From Phenylobacterium soli (GTDB lineage: Bacteria > Pseudomonadota > Alphaproteobacteria > Caulobacterales > Caulobacteraceae): 64,000 nt of DNA. The position numbers were made by a program, and so were the translations under genes. How positions within the stretch are numbered: position 1 is the first letter of the stretch; each line of letters starts with the position of its first letter. The stretch is from NCBI RefSeq assembly GCF_003254475.1, contig NZ_QFYQ01000001.1, positions 2,604,001 through 2,668,000 of the forward strand, in the 5' to 3' direction. The notes beneath the pieces were generated by a model. The model did no database searches, was not told the origin of the DNA, and was given only the letters and a program-made list of their open reading frames with translations. Of the stretch, positions 12,518 to 22,171 are shown piece by piece.

Positions 12518-13636
12518 ATGATCGGCAAGTGGGCCGCGGGGGCGGCGCTCATCCTGGCGCTTTGCGCAGCCAGCCAGGCTCAGGCAGCGGACTGCGCGCC
12601 GCGCCTGTCCGGCGACGGCCGGCTGGTGACCTTCGCCGACCACCTTTCGGATCCGCAGTGGCTCAGCCTGACCGCCCTCATCCACGACAGCCTGCACGCA
12701 TCCTCTCCGGACGCGCGGCCCGAGAAGACCCTGGCTCTCGCCCCGGCCTGCGTCATCGACAGCTTCCGCGCCATGGACAAGGTCTGGGTCATGTCCGGCG
12801 GCGCGGCGCCGGCCCCGATGCGCTGGGCGAAGGCCGCCGACGGTACGACCTTCTATCTCGTCGCGGGCGTGGCTGGCGCGGACAGCCGCGCCCTGGGCAT
12901 GCGCTCGGTCCCGTACCTGCTGGTGCTCGACTCGGCCAACGGGCAGTTGATCGCCGGGCTCTATGACGGCGCGCCTTCTGACATCGCCCTGGCGGCCGAC
13001 ATCCGGCACGACCTCGAAGATCCCAAGTTCTACCCCATGGCGTCCTTCGACCCGGAGGGCGAGGCCGTGACGAGCTTCGTCGATTCGGACGAGCTTCACA
13101 CCGCGCGCCTGTTCGAGCCGCTGCCGGACGGCGAACGGGCCGCCACGATCCTGCTGCCCGACGGCAAGTACTTCAGCCACCGCGAGGACGCCGCCGCCGT
13201 CATGGCCGGGTCGGCGATCACCTGCCCGGCGACGGCCGGCGATCTGAACCGCGAACGTCTGCTGGTGATGGACGTCGCGCCGAAGTCCCTGATGCTCGCC
13301 TGTGACTACTTCGGCGATGACGGCGCCCTGTCCGTAGTGGTCAGGGCGGCGCCGGAGTTCGACCTGCGGGAGGCCTTCCCTGGTGTTCTCGCCTCCGCGA
13401 AGGAAGACTTTGTCGAGCCCAAGGAGGCGCCCTCGCCGATCGGCGTCGGAGCGCGCAGCCACTTCGGATACGGCGCTGCCTGGAGCAGCAGGGACGGCAC
13501 GGTCGGGGGCGTTTGGCTCGGCCGTCGGGGCCCGTACGTCATCGAGATCTACGGCATCTGGCCCCAGGCGGCTGATCGTGAGGTGCGCGCCGCCGTGCGC
13601 GCCCTCGATCGCGGGCTGTTCGCCGAAGGCTCCTAG
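12518..13636 (+). CDS. Exported protein of unknown function
   Basis: A 372-residue protein with a clear signal peptide (hydrophobic segment to about residue 23, cleavage after AQA). I recognise no domain. The mature part has scattered cysteines and no obvious enzyme motif or membrane segment, so it is probably periplasmic. It is divergent from sidA-dnaE, and its start is ~90 bases from the LexA-box promoter. Its last 4 bases overlap the end of lolD on the other strand. The ATG at 12518 has a GGGGGA stretch upstream. Confidence 0.8.
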   Translation: MIGKWAAGAALILALCAASQAQAADCAPRLSGDGRLVTFADHLSDPQWLSLTALIHDSLHASSPDARPEKTLALAPACVIDSFRAMDKVWVMSGGAAPAPMRWAKAADGTTFYLVAGVAGADSRALGMRSVPYLLVLDSANGQLIAGLYDGAPSDIALAADIRHDLEDPKFYPMASFDPEGEAVTSFVDSDELHTARLFEPLPDGERAATILLPDGKYFSHREDAAAVMAGSAITCPATAGDLNRERLLVMDVAPKSLMLACDYFGDDGALSVVVRAAPEFDLREAFPGVLASAKEDFVEPKEAPSPIGVGARSHFGYGAAWSSRDGTVGGVWLGRRGPYVIEIYGIWPQAADREVRAAVRALDRGLFAEGS

Positions 13637-14322
13637 GCCCTCGCCTGCTCCTCGAGGTGGCCGTCCCGAAGGGCGACCACGCGGTCCATGTGCTGGGCGA
13701 GTTCGAGGTTGTGGGTGGCCACCAGCGCCGCCACGCCGGTCTTGCGCGCGAGCTGGTAGAGGTTCTCGAACACCGCCTGCGAGGTGGTCGGATCGAGGTT
13801 GCCCGTCGGCTCGTCGGCCAGCAGCAGCCGCGGTTCGTTGGACAGCGCCCGGGCGATGGCGACCCGCTGCTGCTCACCGCCGGAGAGCTGGGCCGGCTGG
13901 TGGTCCCAGCGCGCCTTCAGGCCGAGCTCGGTCAGGAGCTGCATCGCGCGTCCCTGGGCGGCCTTCTTGGACTTGCCGGCGATCATCTGCGGCAGGGCCA
14001 CGTTATCGAGGGCCGTGAACTCCGGAAGCAGGTGGTGGAACTGGTAGACGAAGCCGATCGCCCCCAGCCGAACCCGCGTGCGCTCGCGGTCGGCAAGGTC
14101 CGAGCAGTCCCGGCCGAGGATCGAGATGCGGCCGGCGTCCGGATGCTCCAGCAGGCCCGCCGCGTGCAGCAGGCTCGACTTGCCCGAGCCGGAGGGCCCG
14201 ATCAGGCCGACGATCTCGCCGGGATAGATGTCGAGATCAGCGCCCTTCAGCACCGTCAGCGAGCCGGCGAGGGTCACATAGGTGCGCACCAGCCCGCGGA
14301 TGGAGAGGACCGGCTCACTCAT
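13633..14322 (-). CDS. lolD: Lipoprotein-releasing system ATP-binding protein LolD
   Basis: A 229-residue ABC ATPase of the LolCDE/MacB family. The Walker A motif is GPSGSGKSS (about residues 40-48), the signature is [16 protein letters not shown], and Walker B is [12 protein letters not shown]. It overlaps the upstream permease gene by 8 bases. The complex extracts outer-membrane lipoproteins from the inner membrane and hands them to LolA. The pairing with a LolC/E-type permease makes the assignment specific rather than a generic MacB ATPase. Confidence 0.92.
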   Translation of the reverse strand: MSEPVLSIRGLVRTYVTLAGSLTVLKGADLDIYPGEIVGLIGPSGSGKSSLLHAAGLLEHPDAGRISILGRDCSDLADRERTRVRLGAIGFVYQFHHLLPEFTALDNVALPQMIAGKSKKAAQGRAMQLLTELGLKARWDHQPAQLSGGEQQRVAIARALSNEPRLLLADEPTGNLDPTTSQAVFENLYQLARKTGVAALVATHNLELAQHMDRVVALRDGHLEEQARA

Positions 14323-15610
14323 AGCGGAGCGCCTCCACCGGATCGAGGCGCGAGGCCCGCCAGGCCGGCGGCAGGGTGGCCACGAAGCTCATCGCCAGGG
14401 CCCAGAAGGTGATCAGCCCGACCTCGGCCCAGTCCACCTTCGCCGGGATGTGGGACAGGTAATAGACGTCCGAGGCGAACACCTGCTGGCCCGTCGCCCA
14501 CTCCACGAAGCCCTGGATGGGGCCAATGTAGAGGCAGAACAGGACCCCGATCAGCAGGCCGGCGATGGTGCCGAGCACGCCCACCGAGGCGCCGGCCATG
14601 AAGAAGATCCGCAGGATCGCCCCCTGCCCCGCGCCCATGGTCCGCAGGATGGCGATGTCGCGGCCCTTGTTCTTCACCAGCATGACGAGGCCCGAGATGA
14701 TGTTCATGGCCGCGATGGCCACCAGCAGCATCAGGATCAGCCGCATCACGTTGCGCTCGACCTTCAGCGCGCCCCAGAAGGAGGTGTCGCGCTGGGTCCA
14801 GTCGGTCACCAGGGCCAGCGGCCCGGCCGCCTTGGCGATGGCCGGCTTCAAGGCGGCCGCCTGGTCGGGGTTGGCCAGTTTGATCTCGATCTCGTCCACC
14901 GAGCCTTCGCGGCCGAAGAACAGCTGGGCCTGCTGCAGCGGCATGTAGATATAGGCCTGGTCGTACTGGCTCATGCCGACGGTGAAGGTCGCCCCCACCG
15001 TGAAGCTCTTCTGCACCGGCGCGCCGCCGAACGCGGTGGCTCCGCCCGAGGGCGAGATCAGCGTGAGCTGGTCACCCGCCTTGACGCCCAGGCTCTCGGC
15101 CAGGCGGTCGCCGAGCAGAATGACGTCGCCGCCGTATTCGCCCTGGCCATAGGCCTTCAGCGAGCCGTGGGTGATGTTTTTCGAGACGAGGGTCGTGGCC
15201 GCCACGTCCTTGGCCGAGACGCCGCGGACGATGGCCCCGGTCACCTGGTTCGGCCCCATGGCCAGCACCTGACCCTGGACGACCGGCGTCGCCTGGGTGA
15301 CGCCCGGCACCTTCAGGATGCGCTGGACAGCGGGATCGAGCGCCGGTCCGTCCAGGACGCCGCCGGCCACGAAGACGTGCCCCTGGAAGCCGAGGATCCT
15401 ACCGAGCAGCTCGGCGCGGAAGCCGTTCATCACCGACATGACGATGATCAGCACCGCCACGGCCAGCAGAATGCCGATGAACGAGATCAGCGAGATCAGC
15501 GCCACTCCGCCCTGACTGCGCTTGGCCCGCAGGTAGCGGCCGGCCAGCATGCGCTCCCAGAGGCCGAAGGGCGGCGCGCGGCCGCCATTGACGGCGGCGG
15601 CGCTCGTCAC
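14315..15610 (-). CDS. lolC: Lipoprotein-releasing system permease LolC/LolE family
   Basis: A 431-residue inner-membrane protein. One membrane helix lies near residues 35-60 ([27 protein letters not shown]), then a large periplasmic domain, then three C-terminal helices from about residue 280. This is the LolC/E topology. The conserved segment [17 protein letters not shown] precedes helix 1. It overlaps both proS upstream and lolD downstream by a few bases, forming a proS-lolC-lolD unit. A single permease suggests a LolF-like homodimer, as in many alphaproteobacteria (inference). Confidence 0.9.
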   Translation of the reverse strand: MTSAAAVNGGRAPPFGLWERMLAGRYLRAKRSQGGVALISLISFIGILLAVAVLIIVMSVMNGFRAELLGRILGFQGHVFVAGGVLDGPALDPAVQRILKVPGVTQATPVVQGQVLAMGPNQVTGAIVRGVSAKDVAATTLVSKNITHGSLKAYGQGEYGGDVILLGDRLAESLGVKAGDQLTLISPSGGATAFGGAPVQKSFTVGATFTVGMSQYDQAYIYMPLQQAQLFFGREGSVDEIEIKLANPDQAAALKPAIAKAAGPLALVTDWTQRDTSFWGALKVERNVMRLILMLLVAIAAMNIISGLVMLVKNKGRDIAILRTMGAGQGAILRIFFMAGASVGVLGTIAGLLIGVLFCLYIGPIQGFVEWATGQQVFASDVYYLSHIPAKVDWAEVGLITFWALAMSFVATLPPAWRASRLDPVEALRYE

Positions 15611-16926
15611 GCGCAGATCACCTTCAGCGCCGCGTCCAGCGGCAGGGTCTGGCGCTCGCCCGTGGCGCGGCGCTTGATCTCCACCACGCCCTCGGCGACG
15701 CCCTTGGGCCCGACGATCAGCTGCCAGGGCACGCCCACGAGGTCGAGAGAGGCGAACTTGGCGCCCGGCCGCTCGTCGCGGTCGTCGAGCAGCGGTTCCT
15801 TGCCGGCTTCGGTCAGCGCCCGGTAGGCCTGCTCGGCCACTTCGTCCACGGCGGCCTCGCCGACCCGAAGGTTGACCACGGCGGCGCCGAACGGGGCCAC
15901 GCTGTCCGGCCAGATGATCCCGGCCTCGTCATGGCTGGCCTCGATGATCGCGCCCACCAGGCGCGAGACGCCGACGCCGTAGGAGCCCATCTGCACATAG
16001 CGGTCGGCGCCGTCGGGCCCGGCCACCTTGGCGTTCATCGGCTTCGAGTACTTCTCGCCGAAATAGAAGATATGGCCGACCTCGATGCCGCGAGCGGTCA
16101 TCCGCTTGTCGGCGGGCGCCTCGGACTCGAAGCGGGCCTGGTCATGCATCTCGTCGGAGGCGGCGTACAGGCGTGTGCGCTGGTCGACCAGCGGCTGCAG
16201 GTCGCCGTCCCAGTCGATGTCCGGACCTGGCGCGCCCATCTCCACCAGGTCCTTGTGCGCGAAGACCTCGCTCTCGCCGGTCTCGGCCAGGATGATGAAC
16301 TCGTGGGACAGGTCGCCGCCGATCGGGCCGGTGTCGGCCCGCACCGGGATCGCCTTCAGTCCCAGCCGCGCATAGGTGTTGAGATAGGCGAGGAACATCC
16401 GGTTGTAGGAGCGCCGGGCGGCGGCCTCGTCGATGTCGAACGAATAGGCGTCCTTCATCAGGAACTCGCGCCCGCGCATCACCCCGAAGCGGGGCCGGCG
16501 CTCGTCGCGGAACTTCCATTGAATGTTGTAAAGATTCTTCGGCAAGTCTTTGTATGACTTGATGTAAGCCCGGAAGATATCGGTGATGACCTCCTCCGCC
16601 GTGGGGCCGTACAGCAGGTCCCGCTCGTGGCGGTCCTTGATGCGCAGCATCTCCTGGCCGTAGTCGTCGTAGCGGCCGCTCTCGCGCCACAGGTCGGCAA
16701 GCTGCAGCGTCGGCATCAGGACCTCGACCGCGCCGGCGCGGTTCATCTCCTCGCGCACGACCTGCTCGATCTTCTTCAGCACCTTCAGGCCGATCGGCAG
16801 CCAGGCGTAGATGCCGGCCGCCTCCTGGCGGATCAGGCCGGCGCGCAGCATCAGCTGGTGCGAGACGATCTGGGCGTCGGACGGCGCCTCGCGCAACGTC
16901 GGCATGAAGTAACGCGAAAGACGCAT
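15607..16926 (-). CDS. proS: Prolyl-tRNA synthetase
   Basis: Class II aminoacyl-tRNA synthetase charging tRNA-Pro. The ATG at 16924-16926 is preceded by AAGGGAG at ideal spacing, giving 439 residues. This is the short alphaproteobacterial form without the full editing insertion domain found in E. coli (572). Motifs: [15 protein letters not shown] start, [19 protein letters not shown], and a C-terminal anticodon-binding domain ([20 protein letters not shown]). An upstream start at 16983 lacks support. The gene end overlaps lolC by 4 bases. Confidence 0.96.
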   Translation of the reverse strand: MRLSRYFMPTLREAPSDAQIVSHQLMLRAGLIRQEAAGIYAWLPIGLKVLKKIEQVVREEMNRAGAVEVLMPTLQLADLWRESGRYDDYGQEMLRIKDRHERDLLYGPTAEEVITDIFRAYIKSYKDLPKNLYNIQWKFRDERRPRFGVMRGREFLMKDAYSFDIDEAAARRSYNRMFLAYLNTYARLGLKAIPVRADTGPIGGDLSHEFIILAETGESEVFAHKDLVEMGAPGPDIDWDGDLQPLVDQRTRLYAASDEMHDQARFESEAPADKRMTARGIEVGHIFYFGEKYSKPMNAKVAGPDGADRYVQMGSYGVGVSRLVGAIIEASHDEAGIIWPDSVAPFGAAVVNLRVGEAAVDEVAEQAYRALTEAGKEPLLDDRDERPGAKFASLDLVGVPWQLIVGPKGVAEGVVEIKRRATGERQTLPLDAALKVICA

Positions 16927-17007
16927 GGGACTCCCTTTGGTCAGCGAGCGGCTCTGATAGCCTTCCGCGACCGAGCTTGGCAACGCGCCGGCGGCGCGGC
17001 CCTCGCT

Positions 17008-17268
17008 CTACTTGGGTCCGAAGACGTTGGGCAGCGGCACCAGATGGTACTGCACCACAACCCACAACACCGCGAAAACGATCGCCGAGATCCAGGTCGT
17101 GGTGAAGAACTTCCGCTTCAGGTTCGGATTGACCGGCGCGCCGGGATCCCCGCCGTCACCCTTGTCGATGCCGGCCTCGGCATGGCTGACCACGCCTAGC
17201 GGCAGGATGGCGAACAGCAAGGTCCACCAGATGGTCAGGTAGATCGCGATCCCCGTGAAGAGGCCCAT
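17008..17268 (-). CDS. DUF1467 family small membrane protein
   Basis: An 86-residue protein with two membrane segments (about residues 4-27 and 58-80) joined by a hydrophilic loop containing GDPGAPVNPNLKRKF. The pattern, especially the loop with PGAPxNPNLxRK before the second helix, is that of DUF1467, a small alphaproteobacterial family of unknown function. It commonly lies between methylmalonyl-CoA epimerase and proS, as here. Confidence 0.88.
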   Translation of the reverse strand: MGLFTGIAIYLTIWWTLLFAILPLGVVSHAEAGIDKGDGGDPGAPVNPNLKRKFFTTTWISAIVFAVLWVVVQYHLVPLPNVFGPK

Positions 17269-17284
17269 CGGTGAGCTCCCCCAA

Positions 17285-17304
17285 GGACGCCCGGCCGGGC
17301 GTCC
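17285..17304. other. 20-bp perfect palindrome between mce and the DUF1467 gene
   Basis: GGACGCCCGG is followed directly by its reverse complement. It lies 16 bases upstream of the DUF1467 start and 26 bases after the mce stop. It could act as an mRNA hairpin or terminator, though only a weak T run follows, or as a protein-binding site. Confidence 0.5.
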
Positions 17305-17329
17305 GTTGGCCTAAGGTTGGCCTCGCATC

Positions 17330-17752
17330 CTACGGGTGCGAGGTGGGAGTCTCCATCAGCTCGACGAGGACTCCGCCCATGTCCTTCGGGTGGACGAAGA
17401 TCACCGGCACGCCGTGCGCCCCGATCCGCGGCTTGCCGCCGTTGAGGACCGCAGCGCCCTTCGCGACCAGGTCGTCGCGGGCGGCCTCGATGTTCTCCAC
17501 CTCGAAGCAGACATGGTGTTGCCCGCCCTTTGGGTTTTTTTCAAGGAAGGCCCGCACCGGCGAGGTCTCGCCATAGGGCTCGATCAGCTCGATCTGGCTG
17601 TTGGGCAGGTTGACGAAGCACACCCACACGCCCTGCTCTTCCATGACGAACTTCTCGCCGATGGAGGTGGCGCCCAGGATGTCGCGGTAGAGCTTCACCG
17701 ACTCCTCGATCGAAGGAGTGGCGACGCCGACGTGATTGAGCTTTCCGATCAT
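17330..17752 (-). CDS. mce: Methylmalonyl-CoA epimerase
   Basis: A 140-residue vicinal-oxygen-chelate (glyoxalase-like) enzyme that interconverts the methylmalonyl-CoA epimers in propionyl-CoA catabolism. Metal ligands sit in LNHVGVATPSIEESVKLY (His), GGQHHVCFEVENI (His) and the final GVLVELMET (Glu). The start is the ATG at 17750-17752. The frame remains open upstream into the region of the next gene, but that extension has no family match. It precedes the DUF1467 gene. Confidence 0.93.
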   Translation of the reverse strand: MIGKLNHVGVATPSIEESVKLYRDILGATSIGEKFVMEEQGVWVCFVNLPNSQIELIEPYGETSPVRAFLEKNPKGGQHHVCFEVENIEAARDDLVAKGAAVLNGGKPRIGAHGVPVIFVHPKDMGGVLVELMETPTSHP

Positions 17753-17790
17753 GGCGTCCCTATACGCTCCCGGCCGCGCCGAGGCGAGAT

Positions 17791-18903
17791 TCACCCAAGG
17801 GCAGGGCTGCGTTGGCCGCTGGGGCGCAGGGCCGCGGCGAAGCGTCGCCCGACCGTCAGGACGAGCCCGGCCGCAGTCGCCAGCCAGACGGCGAGCGCCA
17901 CCCAGACCATCGTTTCCGCCACCAGTCGCAGTGGCGCGAACTCCGCCGCCAGCCCCAGCCGCAGGCTCGCCAGGGCGTACATGCCGAGCGGGAACACCAG
18001 GCTCCACATCATCGGCGTGTAGGTGATCGGGACCCGCCGCACGCCGTGCTTCCAAATCCCGAACAGCACCAGCAGGGGGATCCACCAGGTCGCCCATATC
18101 CACATGATCAGGGTCACCCCGTCGATGAATGGGCGCATCGACTGCAGGAACGGCACGCCGCTCCGGGTGAGGAGGAGCATGGACCCGGCATTGGTGCTGA
18201 TCGCCGCCGCGCCCATCACCACCCAAAGCAGCGGAGTCGCGTCCTCCGGCCTGATTTCGAAGAAGAAGATCCGGTAGCAGAACAGGGTGATGAAGATGCC
18301 GTAGAGCGCCAGGCCGACGCCCCACAGCATGTGGATGAGGACGAACAGGGCCGGCGCCAGGTCCCCCTGGGCCGGGATGATCCGCGCGCCGAGGATGGCC
18401 AGGGACTGGGTCCCGACGATTGCGATCAGCCAGCCGCCGTGCACGACGTTGGCGTCGTGGGCGGTGTTCAGGAAGGTGAGCACAGCAAAGCTCAGGTAGA
18501 TCAGGACGACCCACGCCGCGAGCGCCAGGGCCCACAGGGCGGTGGCCGCAGCGCCGTATCCGCGCAGGTCGAGCCCGACGCCGAGGACGTCGGAGCCCGC
18601 CACAAGCGTGAAGAAGGCGAACACCAGGCGCGGATTGGTCAGGTCGGCCCACAGCCGCTGGCGATGGCGCAGCACCCGCCAGAGGCTGAGCGCGGCAAGC
18701 GCCGGATAGGCCGTGGCCGCGACCGCGAACAGCGCGCCGGACAGCCGCCGATGATCCTCGAGCCACAGGGTGTTGGAGATAATCCCGGTCGCCATCACCA
18801 GGGCGAAGCACCCCGGGAACAGCGCCGCAGCCTCGCCGTTGAGCCACTCGGCCAGGCGGCGGGCCAGCGGGGGCGCGGCGATGTGCTCGGCGTTCGGACT
18901 CAT
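17791..18903 (-). CDS. TDT/SLAC1 family transporter (TehA-like)
   Basis: A 370-residue polytopic inner-membrane protein with about ten membrane helices. The N-terminal motif (FPGCFALVMATGIISN) is typical of the tellurite-resistance/dicarboxylate transporter family, which includes TehA, Mae1 and plant SLAC1 anion channels. The substrate cannot be told from sequence; an anion or a C4-dicarboxylate is likely. It is 38 bases upstream of mce and may share its transcript. Confidence 0.85.
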   Translation of the reverse strand: MSPNAEHIAAPPLARRLAEWLNGEAAALFPGCFALVMATGIISNTLWLEDHRRLSGALFAVAATAYPALAALSLWRVLRHRQRLWADLTNPRLVFAFFTLVAGSDVLGVGLDLRGYGAAATALWALALAAWVVLIYLSFAVLTFLNTAHDANVVHGGWLIAIVGTQSLAILGARIIPAQGDLAPALFVLIHMLWGVGLALYGIFITLFCYRIFFFEIRPEDATPLLWVVMGAAAISTNAGSMLLLTRSGVPFLQSMRPFIDGVTLIMWIWATWWIPLLVLFGIWKHGVRRVPITYTPMMWSLVFPLGMYALASLRLGLAAEFAPLRLVAETMVWVALAVWLATAAGLVLTVGRRFAAALRPSGQRSPALG

Positions 18904-18965
18904 CGGCCGAAGTCTAGGCGATCAGGCCGCGTCCGGATTGTTGTTTGTCAATCGCCGCCCAGGCG

Positions 18966-20648
18966 TCAGATCCGCAACACCGTGGTCTCGACGACCGGAC
19001 GGCGACCCCAGATACGCTGGCTCGCTTTCTTCACCGCCCGCGACATGGCCGTCTCAATCTCGCTGTCGAGTTCGCGCTGCTCGCCCTTGAGACGGCCCAG
19101 GGCCTGCTCGGCCTCCTCCGCCAGATCGTCCAGCACGTCGTCGAGCGGATAGTCCTCGTCCGTCGGCAGGCCGAGCGCCCTCACCTGGGGCCCCGAGACG
19201 ATGCGACCACGACCGTCCAGGGCCACCGAGACCGCGACGACCCCGTTGAACGCCGCGTGCCGGCGCTCGCGCAGTGCTTCGCCGTTCTCCGGCGTCAGCA
19301 CGCCCGCGTCGACATAGAGCCGGCCCGACGGGACCTCGTCGACGATGTCGGCCCGGCCGGGCGCCAGGCGCACCATGTCGCCATTGCGCGGCGCGAGCTG
19401 CTGGGGGATCTGCAGGTCGGCGGCGAAGGCGCAGTGCTCGAGCAGGTGGCGTCGCTCGCCGTGGGTCGGCACCGCGATGGTCGGCCGCGCCCAGCGGTAC
19501 ATGTCCGCCAGCTCGTCGCGGCACGGGTGGCCGGAGACGTGGATGCCCGGATGGTCGCGCTCGGTGTAGAGGCGCACCCCCCGGTCCGCGAGCTTGTTCT
19601 GAAGGTTGCGGATCGGGATCTCGTTGCCGGGGATCACCCGGCTGGAGAACAGGCAGCTGTCCCCTGCCCCCAGGCTCACATGCGGATGGGTGCCGTCGGC
19701 GATGCGGGCGAGCGCGGCGCGCGGCTCCCCCTGGCTGCCGGTGCAAAGGTACAGCACCTTGTCCGGCGGGAACTTGTTGGCCTCGCTCTCCTCGAGGAAG
19801 GGCTGCAGGTCCTCCATCAGGCCGACGGACTTCGCGGCAGCCGCCATGCGGCGCATCGAGCGACCGACGAGGCAGACGCGACGTCCCGCCGCCTCGGCCG
19901 ACCGGGCGACGCTGTCCATCCGCGCGACGTTGGAGGCGAAGCAGGCCACCGCCACCTTGCCCTTCAGCCCGGCGATGAGCGGCATCAGGGTCTCGCGCAC
20001 CTCTGCCTCCGAGCCGGCGCGGCCATCGACGAAGACGTTGGTGCTGTCGCAGACCATGGCCAGCACGCCCTCGTCGCCGAGGCGGGTGATGGTCTCCACG
20101 TCCGTCGGCCCGCCGAGCAGCGGGTCCGGGTCGATCTTCCAGTCGCCGGTGTGCAGCACCGTGCCGAGCGGCGTCTTGATCGCCAGGCCGTTGGGCTCGG
20201 GGATCGAGTGGGTGAGCGTGATCAGCTCCAGAGCGAAGGGGCCGAGCTCGAAGCGCCCGCCGAGCGGCACCTCGGTGATCGACACCTCGTCCAGGATGTC
20301 GGCCTCGCGCAGCTTCTCGCGCAGGATGAAGGCGGTGAACGGCGTAGCGTAGATCGGCGCTTTCAGCCGGGGCCACAGCCACGCGACGGCGCCGATATGG
20401 TCCTCATGGGCGTGGGTCAGGACGATGCCGAGGATGCGGTCGGCGTACTCCTCGATGAAGGCGGGATCCGGCAGGATGACCTCCACGCCGGGCGTGGTCT
20501 GGTCGCCGAAGGTCACGCCCAGGTCCACCACGATCCAGCGGCGGTCGTAGGCCGGGCCGAAACCGTAGAGGTTGAAGTTCATGCCGATTTCGTTCGAGCC
20601 GCCGAGCGGCAGGAAGACGAGCTCGTCCTCGGATCCGGTCTTCGCCAT
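18966..20648 (-). CDS. rnj: Ribonuclease J
   Basis: A 560-residue metallo-beta-lactamase-fold RNase of the beta-CASP group, with 5'-3' exonuclease and endonuclease activity in RNA decay and rRNA maturation. The zinc motif LTHAHEDHIGAV lies near residue 75. The beta-CASP region includes CTGSQGEPRAALARIADG and SRVIPGNE. The start is the ATG at 20646-20648, whose A is shared with the coaX stop (TGATG overlap). Longer in-frame extensions upstream lie inside coaX and were rejected. coaX-rnj is a conserved alphaproteobacterial pair. Confidence 0.95.
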   Translation of the reverse strand: MAKTGSEDELVFLPLGGSNEIGMNFNLYGFGPAYDRRWIVVDLGVTFGDQTTPGVEVILPDPAFIEEYADRILGIVLTHAHEDHIGAVAWLWPRLKAPIYATPFTAFILREKLREADILDEVSITEVPLGGRFELGPFALELITLTHSIPEPNGLAIKTPLGTVLHTGDWKIDPDPLLGGPTDVETITRLGDEGVLAMVCDSTNVFVDGRAGSEAEVRETLMPLIAGLKGKVAVACFASNVARMDSVARSAEAAGRRVCLVGRSMRRMAAAAKSVGLMEDLQPFLEESEANKFPPDKVLYLCTGSQGEPRAALARIADGTHPHVSLGAGDSCLFSSRVIPGNEIPIRNLQNKLADRGVRLYTERDHPGIHVSGHPCRDELADMYRWARPTIAVPTHGERRHLLEHCAFAADLQIPQQLAPRNGDMVRLAPGRADIVDEVPSGRLYVDAGVLTPENGEALRERRHAAFNGVVAVSVALDGRGRIVSGPQVRALGLPTDEDYPLDDVLDDLAEEAEQALGRLKGEQRELDSEIETAMSRAVKKASQRIWGRRPVVETTVLRI

Positions 20649-21427
20649 CAGCCGTGGACCTTGTCCTTGTTGCGCCGCCAGATTTCCAGCATGCCGCGAA
20701 TGGTGAGATCGGGATCGAAGTGGTCCACCGCCGTGGTGGCCCCGTGGAACAGCGAGGCGATGCCGCCGGTGGCGACGACCGTCAGGGGTTTGCCCCACTC
20801 GCCTTTGATGCGCGTCACCAGCCCCTCGATCATCCCGATGTAGCCCCAGAACACGCCCGACTGCATGGCGCCCACGGTGTCGGTCCCCACCACCCTCTGC
20901 GGCTTCTGGATGGCGACCCGGGGCAGTTTGGCCGCCGCGGTGTGCAACGCCTCCATCGACAGGTTGATCCCGGGCGCGATGACCCCGCCCTGGAAACCGC
21001 CGTCAGCGGCGATGACGTCGAAGGTCGTGGCCGTGCCGCTGTCGATGACGATCAGGTCGCCCGAATAGACCACGTGCGCCCCGATGGCGTTGACTAGGCG
21101 GTCGGCGCCGGCTTCCGACGGCTTGTCGATGCGAATGGGAATGCCGAGGTCGGCGTTCTCGCCGATCACCAGCGGCTCCACGTGCAGGTAGCGGCGGGCC
21201 AGGTTGCGCAGATTGAAGATCGACTGCGGCACCACGCTCGAGATGATGCAGCCGTCGAACACGCCCATCTGTAGCCCGGCCATGTTGAGCAGCTGCGACA
21301 GCCAGACGGCGTATTCGTCGGCCGTGCGCGTCGACTCCGTGGCCGCGCGCCATTGCGCCGTCCAGTTCTCCCCGTCGTGCACGGCGAAGAGGGTGTTGGT
21401 GTTGCCTTGCTCGATCGCCAGCAGCAT
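20648..21427 (-). CDS. coaX: Type III pantothenate kinase
   Basis: A 259-residue acetate/sugar-kinase-fold enzyme that starts CoA synthesis. The N-terminal phosphate loop [17 protein letters not shown] is clear (Glu replaces the more usual Asp, which is common in alphaproteobacteria). [11 protein letters not shown] and [12 protein letters not shown] are further family motifs. It shares a TGATG junction with rnj and lies 9 bases after birA. Confidence 0.95.
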   Translation of the reverse strand: MLLAIEQGNTNTLFAVHDGENWTAQWRAATESTRTADEYAVWLSQLLNMAGLQMGVFDGCIISSVVPQSIFNLRNLARRYLHVEPLVIGENADLGIPIRIDKPSEAGADRLVNAIGAHVVYSGDLIVIDSGTATTFDVIAADGGFQGGVIAPGINLSMEALHTAAAKLPRVAIQKPQRVVGTDTVGAMQSGVFWGYIGMIEGLVTRIKGEWGKPLTVVATGGIASLFHGATTAVDHFDPDLTIRGMLEIWRRNKDKVHG

Positions 21428-21436
21428 GGGCGCTCT

Positions 21437-22171
21437 CTACGCTCCCCCGAAGAACACGTCGCCCGCCGTTATCCGCTCCAGGGCCCCGTCGTCCAGCCGG
21501 AGCCGCAGGGCGCCGTCCGTGTCGAGCCCCTCGGCGACGCCCTTGAGGGTGCGGTTGGGCAGCCGCGCCTCGCAGGGCTCGCCGATCCCCATGGCCCGCA
21601 GGCTCCAGGCCCGGGCGATCGGAGAAAAGCCGTGGGTGGCCCAGGTCGCGCGCCAGGCCTCGAACCGCGTGGCCAGCACCTCCAGGGCGTCGAGAGGCTG
21701 CGGCGGCGGCACGGCCATGTGCTCGGCGAAGGCGGCGGCCGGCCGTTCCACGTCCTGCGGCGCATGGGCGAGGTTCACGCCGATCCCGACGGCCAGCCAC
21801 AGCCGCCCGTCGGCCCGGGCGCCGGACTCGACCAGGATGCCGACGCATTTGCGGCCGTGGATCAGGACGTCGTTGGGCCATTTCAGCCGGGCAACGTCCG
21901 GGCCGAGGCAGGCGTCGGCGAGGTCGGCGGCGGCCAGGGCCGCGACGAAGGAGATCTGCGCCGCCTCGACCGGCGGAGCGTCCGTGGTCATCAGCAGGGT
22001 GGCGGCCAGGTTGCCCTTGTTGGTCGACCAGGCGCGGCCCCGGCGGCCTCGACCGGCCGTCTGCACGGCGGCGGTGATCCAGACGGGACCGCCCTCGCCG
22101 GTTTCAGCCCGGCGGCGCGCCTCGGCATTGGTGGAATCGAGCGCCTCATAGGCCTCGACCGGCGGGTGCAC
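21437..22171 (-). CDS. birA: Biotin-[acetyl-CoA-carboxylase] ligase
   Basis: A 244-residue protein that activates biotin to biotinyl-AMP and attaches it to the carrier protein. The biotin-binding AGRGRRGRAWSTNKGNL segment is near residue 37, and KWPNDVLIHGRK is near residue 105. It lacks the N-terminal DNA-binding domain of E. coli BirA, so it should be a ligase only. The GTG start at 22169-22171 follows the nuoN stop with no gap, so it is expressed as the tail of the nuo operon. Confidence 0.93.
   Translation of the reverse strand: MHPPVEAYEALDSTNAEARRRAETGEGGPVWITAAVQTAGRGRRGRAWSTNKGNLAATLLMTTDAPPVEAAQISFVAALAAADLADACLGPDVARLKWPNDVLIHGRKCVGILVESGARADGRLWLAVGIGVNLAHAPQDVERPAAAFAEHMAVPPPQPLDALEVLATRFEAWRATWATHGFSPIARAWSLRAMGIGEPCEARLPNRTLKGVAEGLDTDGALRLRLDDGALERITAGDVFFGGA

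Noticed and set aside
17753..18847. N-terminal extension of the methylmalonyl-CoA epimerase frame
   Set aside because: The extension overlaps the transporter gene in another frame and is Arg-rich nonsense; the ATG at 17750-17752 gives the right family length.
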